From the NCBI GenBank assembly GCA_021815305.1, contig JAKAHC010000008.1, positions 86,155-150,154 of the forward strand: DNA of 64,000 nucleotides. Reading direction: 5' to 3'. Below, in pieces: positions 58,848-64,000 of this stretch. Every line of letters starts with the position of its first letter. Position 1 is the first letter of the stretch. The stretch comes from Deltaproteobacteria bacterium (lineage in GTDB: Bacteria; Desulfobacterota; Deferrimicrobia; Deferrimicrobiales; Deferrimicrobiaceae). The position numbers were made by a program, and so were the translations under genes. The notes under the pieces were generated by a model that was given only the letters and a program-made list of their open reading frames with translations, searched no databases and was not told the DNA's origin.

Positions 58848-59059
58848 TTTCCGCTTCGGTGTACCCGGGCGCAGCCGGCCCGTTGAAATAGATCAGGGTG
58901 GCAAAACCGTTGTTGCGGCGACGTTTCCTCTGCGAGAGCATTGCGGCGGCAGCAGTTCACGTATACACAGGTGTAACGAATCCGTAAGGGATAACGCCCC
59001 GCAGGCAGACATACCGCGGTTTTCGCCCCCCGTTCGCTACCACCACTGAAGGGTTTTCG
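58848..59059 (+). other. unassigned intergenic stretch between 6S RNA and the cyclo-ligase gene
   Basis: About 210 bases hold no convincing gene. A small dyad TACAC-AG-GTGTA (58964-58975) and a GC-rich hairpin-prone segment near 58990-59030 are visible. It could include the 6S 3' processing region, a promoter for the next gene or an unrecognised leader element. Confidence 0.3.
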
Positions 59060-59656
59060 ATGCACGTCGAGGAGCTCAAGGAACGGCTTCGGCAGGAAAC
59101 CCGCATCCGCGTCCGGAAGGTTGCGGGCGAGCTGTTTTCCCGCCGGGCGGCGGAGAGGGCGCAGGGGCATTTTCTGCGGGAGTTCCCCCCGATGCGGGGG
59201 ATGCGGGTCGCGTTGTACTTCGCCGTCCGGGGGGAGGTTTCCACGGAGAAGATCCGGTGCGAGTACCTCGCATCGGGGGTCCATCTGTACTACCCGCGCG
59301 TTGCGAAGGGAGGCACGCTCGCCTTCTATCCTCATCGGGTAGGGGACGTCTGGGAAACCGGGCCCTACGGCATCCCCGAACCGCCATGCCCTCCGGGGGC
59401 GCGGCCCCGGAGGGACGGCTTCGATGTCGTCGTGGTTCCCGGAATCGCGTTCGACCGGAAGGGCCGCCGTCTCGGCCACGGCTACGGGTACTACGACCGG
59501 TTTTTGGGAGAGCTGCCGGAAAGCGTCCTCCGGGTGGGCCTGGCCTACGCGCACCAGGTGGTCCCGGAAGTGCCGGTGGACGCGTGGGACGTTCCTCTCC
59601 ACGCGCTGGTCACGGAGGATGGGTTGATCCGGGTCGCGTCGGAAGACGCCCCCTGA
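59060..59656 (+). CDS. 5-formyltetrahydrofolate cyclo-ligase
   Basis: The 198-residue enzyme has the family pattern: N-terminal basic helix (ELKERLRQETRIRVRK), VALYFAVRGEVST, a central FDVVVVPGIAFDRKGRRLGHGYGYYDRFL carrying the ATP/phosphate-binding glycines, and a C-terminal LVTEDGLI. It converts 5-formyl-THF to 5,10-methenyl-THF using ATP. The location after zapA and 6S RNA matches the E. coli ygfA locus. Confidence 0.93.
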   Translation: MHVEELKERLRQETRIRVRKVAGELFSRRAAERAQGHFLREFPPMRGMRVALYFAVRGEVSTEKIRCEYLASGVHLYYPRVAKGGTLAFYPHRVGDVWETGPYGIPEPPCPPGARPRRDGFDVVVVPGIAFDRKGRRLGHGYGYYDRFLGELPESVLRVGLAYAHQVVPEVPVDAWDVPLHALVTEDGLIRVASEDAP

Positions 59657-59688
59657 GGAAATAGATAGGATTCCCGAGGAGGCACAAT

Positions 59689-61260
59689 TTGAATACGGCG
59701 ACGGTAGTCATCGCGTTCCTGGCGGCGGTGGTCGTGGCGCTGGGACTGATTGTTTCTTCCCTGCTGGCGAAGGGCAAGGGCACGGTGGAAAGGGCGCGGG
59801 CCGAGGCGGACAAGGCGGCGGAGGTTCTCCTGGGGGCGCGCAAGGAGGCGGAGAACATCCTGAAGGAAGCCACTCTCCAGGCCAAGGACCACATGCTCCA
59901 GGTCAAGCTGGACTTCGAACAGGAAACGCGGGACCGGAAGAACGAGCTGAGCCAGATAGAGAAGCGGCTCCTCCAGAAAGAGGACCAGCTCGACAGGAAG
60001 AACGACCAGCTGGAGACGCGGGGAGCGGATCTGGGGAAGAAGGAACGGGAGATCGCCGAGCAGGCGCGCAGGCTCGAGACGGTACGGACGACGCTCGAGG
60101 CGCAGACCGAGATCGCCCGGGCCAACCTGGAGAGGATCGCAGGCCTTTCAGCGGAACAGGCCAAGGCGGAGATCGTGGAGATGGTCGCGAACGACGCGAG
60201 GATGGAAGCGGGCAAGAAGATACGGATCATGGACGAGGAATTCCGGGAGGAGGCGACGCAGAAGGCGCGCAAGATGATCTCCCTCGCGGTCCAGCGGTAC
60301 GCGGCGGACTACGTCACGGAGCATGTGGTGACCACCGTCCCCCTGCCTTCGGAGGAGATGAAAGGGAGGATCATCGGGCGCGAGGGACGGAACATCCGCG
60401 CTTTCGAGGCGGCCACGGGAATCGACGTGATCATCGACGACACCCCGGAAGCGGTCATCCTCTCGGGCTTCAACCCGGTCCGCAGGGAGATCGCAAGGAT
60501 CTCCCTTTCCCGGCTGGTGCAGGACGGGAGGATCCATCCGGCGAGGATCGAGGAGACCGTCGAGAAGGTCACCAAGGAGGTCGAGGAGACGATCCGGGAG
60601 GCCGGCGAGCAGGCGCTCTTCGACCTGGGGATCCACGGCGTCCACGCCGAGCTCGTCAAGCTGATCGGCAAGCTGAAGTACCGTACCTCCTACGGGCAGA
60701 ACATCTACACGCACTCCTTGGAGGTGGCCTTCCTGTGCGGCATGATCGCCTCCGAACTGGGGCTGAACGCCAAGGTGGCCAAGCGGGCGGGCCTGCTCCA
60801 CGACATCGGCAAGGCGGTGGACCACGAGGTCGAGGGGCCCCACGCCGTCATCGGCGCGGACCTGGCGCGCAAGTACGGCGAATCCTCCAGGATCGTGCAC
60901 GCCATCGGGGCGCACCACGAGGACGAGTCCCCGCGCGACATCCTGCCGATCCTGGTCCAGGCTGCGGACGCCCTCTCCGGCGCCCGTCCGGGGGCGCGCC
61001 GCGAGATGCTGGCTAACTACCTGAAGCGGCTGGAGGACCTCGAGGCGATCGCCAGGTCGTTTGCGGGGGTCGAGAAATCGTATGCCATCCAGGCGGGCCG
61101 GGAGGTGCGGATCATCGTCGACAACCAGAAGATCGGCGACGATGCCGCGACGATGCTGGCGCGCGACATCGCCAAGAAGGTCGAGACGGACCTGTCGTAC
61201 CCCGGGCAGATCCGCGTGACGGTCATCCGTGAAACCCGGGCCGTCGAGTACGCGCGGTAA
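59689..61260 (+). CDS. rny: ribonuclease Y
   Basis: The 523-residue membrane-anchored endoribonuclease has an N-terminal span ([21 protein letters not shown]), a long coiled coil (about 30-190), a KH domain ([21 protein letters not shown]) and an HD domain with [12 protein letters not shown] (His371, Asp372). It starts mRNA decay. TTG 59689 is the start, with GAGGAGG 7 bases upstream. It is followed by ymdB, the usual neighbour. Confidence 0.96.
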   Translation: MNTATVVIAFLAAVVVALGLIVSSLLAKGKGTVERARAEADKAAEVLLGARKEAENILKEATLQAKDHMLQVKLDFEQETRDRKNELSQIEKRLLQKEDQLDRKNDQLETRGADLGKKEREIAEQARRLETVRTTLEAQTEIARANLERIAGLSAEQAKAEIVEMVANDARMEAGKKIRIMDEEFREEATQKARKMISLAVQRYAADYVTEHVVTTVPLPSEEMKGRIIGREGRNIRAFEAATGIDVIIDDTPEAVILSGFNPVRREIARISLSRLVQDGRIHPARIEETVEKVTKEVEETIREAGEQALFDLGIHGVHAELVKLIGKLKYRTSYGQNIYTHSLEVAFLCGMIASELGLNAKVAKRAGLLHDIGKAVDHEVEGPHAVIGADLARKYGESSRIVHAIGAHHEDESPRDILPILVQAADALSGARPGARREMLANYLKRLEDLEAIARSFAGVEKSYAIQAGREVRIIVDNQKIGDDAATMLARDIAKKVETDLSYPGQIRVTVIRETRAVEYAR

Positions 61261-61266
61261 ACGCGC

Positions 61267-62091
61267 GTGTGGGTTTTATTTCTCGGAGACGTCGTCGGAA
61301 GACCCGGCCGGAAAGCCGTTTCGGAATTCCTGTCGCGTCTCACGGGCGTGCGTGACGTGGACCTGGTCGTCGCCAACGGGGAGAACGCCGCCAGCGGCAT
61401 GGGGATCACGGACGCGGTCGCCCGCGAGCTGTTCGACGCCGGCGTGGACGTGCTGACGGGGGGGAACCACATCTGGGACAAGAAAGAGGGGGCGCCGCTG
61501 CTCCGGTCGGAGCCCCGGGTGCTGCGGCCGGCGAACTACCCTCCCGGGGTGGAAGGCAGGGGATGGGGCGTATTCCACGGCCGCAGCGGCACACCGTATG
61601 CGGTCGTCTCGCTTTCCGGGCGGGTGTTCCTCGGAAATCCGGACTGCCCCTTCCGCTGGGCCGACGCAATGCTTCCCGAGATCCGCCGGCAGGCCGCATG
61701 CATCGTCCTGGATTTCCACGCAGAGGCGACCTCGGAGAAGCGGGCGATGGCGATGCACCTCGACGGGAGGGTGTCCGCGATCGCCGGAACGCACACCCAT
61801 GTGCAGACCGCCGACGCGCAGCTGCTCCCCGGGGGGACGGGGTACATCACCGACGCGGGAATGTGCGGCCCCGCGGGTTCGGTCATCGGCATGGACCCGC
61901 AGGGGGTCCTCCGGCGCTTCCTCCTGCAGGTTCCCACCCGGTTCGAGGTGGCCTCGGGGGAGCCGGAGGCGTCCGGGGTGTTCTTCGACCTCGATCCCGG
62001 GGGAGGGAGCTGCAGGGCGGTCCAGCCGTTTTGCGTTACAGAGACCCGCATGAGGAGCAGAGAGACATGGAAGACGTTCTCCAGTCCCTGA
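61267..62091 (+). CDS. ymdB: YmdB-family metallophosphoesterase
   Basis: The 274-residue calcineurin-like phosphoesterase has the metal motifs [39 protein letters not shown] and [10 protein letters not shown]. Bacillus YmdB hydrolyses 2',3'-cyclic nucleotides and affects RNA decay and biofilm states; it is typically paired with RNase Y. It starts at GTG 61267. The last 25 bases overlap the tyrS coding region in another frame. Confidence 0.93.
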   Translation: MWVLFLGDVVGRPGRKAVSEFLSRLTGVRDVDLVVANGENAASGMGITDAVARELFDAGVDVLTGGNHIWDKKEGAPLLRSEPRVLRPANYPPGVEGRGWGVFHGRSGTPYAVVSLSGRVFLGNPDCPFRWADAMLPEIRRQAACIVLDFHAEATSEKRAMAMHLDGRVSAIAGTHTHVQTADAQLLPGGTGYITDAGMCGPAGSVIGMDPQGVLRRFLLQVPTRFEVASGEPEASGVFFDLDPGGGSCRAVQPFCVTETRMRSRETWKTFSSP

Positions 62092-63272
62092 AACGGGGCA
62101 CCGTCGAGGTCATCACCGGCGACGAGCTCGCACGGAAGGTCGCGGCTTCCTCGAAGGACCGAAGGCCGCTGAGGGTGAAGGCGGGGTTCGACCCCACCGC
62201 CCCGGACCTCCATCTGGGGCACACCGTGCTCATCCAGAAACTCAAGCATTTCCAGGACGCCGGCCACCGGGTGATCTTCCTCATCGGCGATTTCACGGGG
62301 ATGATCGGGGACCCCACCGGGAAAACGGAGACGCGGAAGGCCCTGACGCGGGAAGACGTGGAGCGCAACGCCGCCTCCTACAAGGAGCAGATCTTCAAGA
62401 TCCTGGACCCGGCGCGCACGGAGGTGCGGTTCAACTCCGAGTGGCTCGGCGCGCTCCGCATCGAGGAGATGGTGCGCATCGCCGCGCAGATGACCGTGGC
62501 CCGCATGCTGGAGCGCGATGACTTCCGGAGAAGGCACGAAGAGGGGCGCCCGATTTCCATCCACGAGTTCCTCTACCCGCTCTTCCAGGGGTACGATTCC
62601 GTGGCGCTGCGCGCCGACGTCGAGTTCGGAGGCACGGACCAGAAATTCAACCTGCTGGTCGGACGCGACCTGCAGCGCGTGTACGGCCAGGAGCCCCAGG
62701 TGGTCATGACGACGCCCCTTCTGGTGGGGCTGGACGGCGTGAACAAGATGAGCAAGAGCCTCGGGAACTACGTGGGGATCACGGAACCTCCCGATACGAT
62801 CTTCGGAAAGATGATGTCGGTCTCCGACGAACTGATGGCCACCTATTACGAGCTGCTCTCCGACATCGGCGTCGCGGAGCTCGCGGCCCTCAAGGCGGGT
62901 CTCGCGGACGGTTCACGACACCCGATGGAGGCGAAGCTCGCACTCGCCCGGGAGATCGTCGCCCGGTTCCACGGCGCGGCGTCCTCGCGGGAGGCCGAAG
63001 AGGGATTCCGCGGGCGATTTTCCCGGAAGGAGTTTCCCGACGACGCCCGCCGCGTGGAAGTGTCCGCGGAAGGAGGGAAAGCCGACCTTGCCACGGTGGT
63101 CTCCAGGGTGTCCCTTGGCTTCGCCTCGAAGTCCTCCGCGCGGCGGCTCATCGCACAGGGGGGAGTGGAGGTCAACGGGGAACGTACGACCGACCCGGCG
63201 GCGATGCTGGCTCCGGCGGAGTACCGGTTGAAAATCGGGAAAAAGGAGTTCGTCGTCGCCGCCGTCCGGTGA
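62067..63272 (+). CDS. tyrS: tyrosyl-tRNA synthetase (TyrRS type 2)
   Basis: The 401-residue class I synthetase has HLGH (49-52), [30 protein letters not shown] (227-231) and a C-terminal S4 RNA-binding domain ([19 protein letters not shown]). Motifs match the TyrZ-like group rather than the E. coli type. It begins inside ymdB. The rRNA operon promoter follows. Confidence 0.96.
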   Translation: MEDVLQSLKRGTVEVITGDELARKVAASSKDRRPLRVKAGFDPTAPDLHLGHTVLIQKLKHFQDAGHRVIFLIGDFTGMIGDPTGKTETRKALTREDVERNAASYKEQIFKILDPARTEVRFNSEWLGALRIEEMVRIAAQMTVARMLERDDFRRRHEEGRPISIHEFLYPLFQGYDSVALRADVEFGGTDQKFNLLVGRDLQRVYGQEPQVVMTTPLLVGLDGVNKMSKSLGNYVGITEPPDTIFGKMMSVSDELMATYYELLSDIGVAELAALKAGLADGSRHPMEAKLALAREIVARFHGAASSREAEEGFRGRFSRKEFPDDARRVEVSAEGGKADLATVVSRVSLGFASKSSARRLIAQGGVEVNGERTTDPAAMLAPAEYRLKIGKKEFVVAAVR

Positions 63273-63347
63273 GAGCGCGGCGCCGTGATTTTTTCCTTGC
63301 ATCCCCGGGGCGACTCCGGTACATTCACTCACTCCCCTTGGAAACCA

Positions 63348-63359
63348 CCGACCGGTCGG
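63348..63359. repeat. 12-bp perfect palindrome upstream of the rRNA promoter
   Basis: CCGACCGGTCGG is perfectly self-complementary and lies 33-44 bases before the rRNA -35 hexamer, followed by a near-palindrome GGAAAATTTCC (63362-63372). This is the zone where activators or UP elements act at rRNA promoters. Confidence 0.3.
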
Positions 63360-63391
63360 GAGGAAAATTTCCACCGGTGCGGGAAAAGGGC

Positions 63392-63420
63392 TTGACAAGG
63401 GTATGGCTTTTTCGTAAATT
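63392..63420 (+). promoter_or_regulatory. rRNA operon promoter
   Basis: TTGACA (63392-63397) and TAAATT (63415-63420) are 17 bases apart, about 110 bases before the mature 16S 5' end. An A-rich stretch lies before the -35. It is the only good promoter in the tyrS-16S gap. Confidence 0.85.
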
Positions 63421-63460
63421 AGCAAGTCCGCCGCGAAGTGCACGCGGTGGGAACATGGCG

Positions 63461-63475
63461 GATCTTTGAAAACTG
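63461..63475 (+). promoter_or_regulatory. boxA-like antitermination element in the rRNA leader
   Basis: GATCTTTGAAAACTG in the leader resembles the boxA sequences preceding 16S genes, where NusB and S10 bind to keep RNA polymerase from stopping early. Confidence 0.5.
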
Positions 63476-63529
63476 AACAGGGAGTGCGAAGCGCGAGCGG
63501 ATCTTCGTTTTTTCCCGCTTATCGATAAA

Positions 63530-64000
<471 letters not shown>

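Noticed and set aside
58801..59049. 82-codon frame after zapA
   Set aside because: It lies over the 3' half of the 6S RNA and the following non-coding stretch and has no similarity to known proteins.

Overview
The window is a dense, GC-rich (about two thirds G+C by eye) bacterial chromosome segment with core housekeeping genes, short intergenic gaps, many start/stop overlaps and frequent GTG and TTG starts. A 16S rRNA gene begins near the right edge. Its 5' third, together with the MglA-type GTPase, PilF-like TPR lipoprotein, CarD, ADP-forming acyl-CoA synthetase, four-subunit 2-oxoacid:ferredoxin oxidoreductase, NptA/PhoU-type transporter and 6S RNA beside zapA, suggests an anaerobic or facultative member of the former Deltaproteobacteria (Desulfobacterota-like). 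The phylum is an inference, and no species is named. I saw no phage, insertion sequence, CRISPR array or tRNA.

Layout. 0-2.4 kb: biotin carboxyl carrier and methylmalonyl-CoA mutase large subunit (propionate/methylmalonyl metabolism). 2.4-3.1 kb: a thioredoxin-like gene with an in-frame TGA at the first position of its CxxC-type motif, followed by a perfect 8-bp hairpin with a GGTC loop. This is read here as a selenoprotein and is the most striking item in the window. 3.2-7.1 kb: BirA, type III pantothenate kinase and an EF-G-like GTPase. 7.3-9.8 kb: MglA with a C-terminal extension, coupled to a GAF/degenerate-GGDEF protein. 9.8-13.8 kb: a sulfur-transfer cluster (LarE, ThiI-like/DUF814, ThiF/MoeB-like E1 and a divergent class V aminotransferase). 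13.9-15.8 kb: a dehydratase-activase-like ATPase and a DUF362 ferredoxin protein. 15.9-23 kb: CarD, IspDF, CysS, UvrB and UvrC. 23-30 kb: ComEC, GGDEF, HisS and AspS.

30-34.4 kb: two envelope lipoproteins (Pal-like and DUF4398), then a fused ADP-forming acyl-CoA synthetase and a DRTGG protein. 34.4-41.2 kb: a TCA block (mdh, sucCD, korDABC, ndk) with a strong promoter at the front and a classic terminator at the end. 41.2-45.7 kb: RlmN, MTA phosphorylase, PilF-like, RodZ-like and RecO. 45.8-51.6 kb: GlyQ, GlyS and PPDK (with a zinc-ribbon-like insertion). 51.7-57.9 kb: SMC, FtsY and an NptA-type transporter. 58-63.3 kb: ZapB-like, ZapA, 6S RNA, 5-formyl-THF cyclo-ligase, RNase Y, YmdB and TyrS. 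63.3-64 kb: rRNA promoter, leader and 16S.

Metabolically the mutase, succinyl-CoA synthetase, 2-oxoglutarate:ferredoxin oxidoreductase, malate dehydrogenase, PPDK and ADP-forming synthetase fit a ferredoxin-linked TCA cycle with acetate/propionate interconversion and pyrophosphate- or ATP-economical carbon flow.
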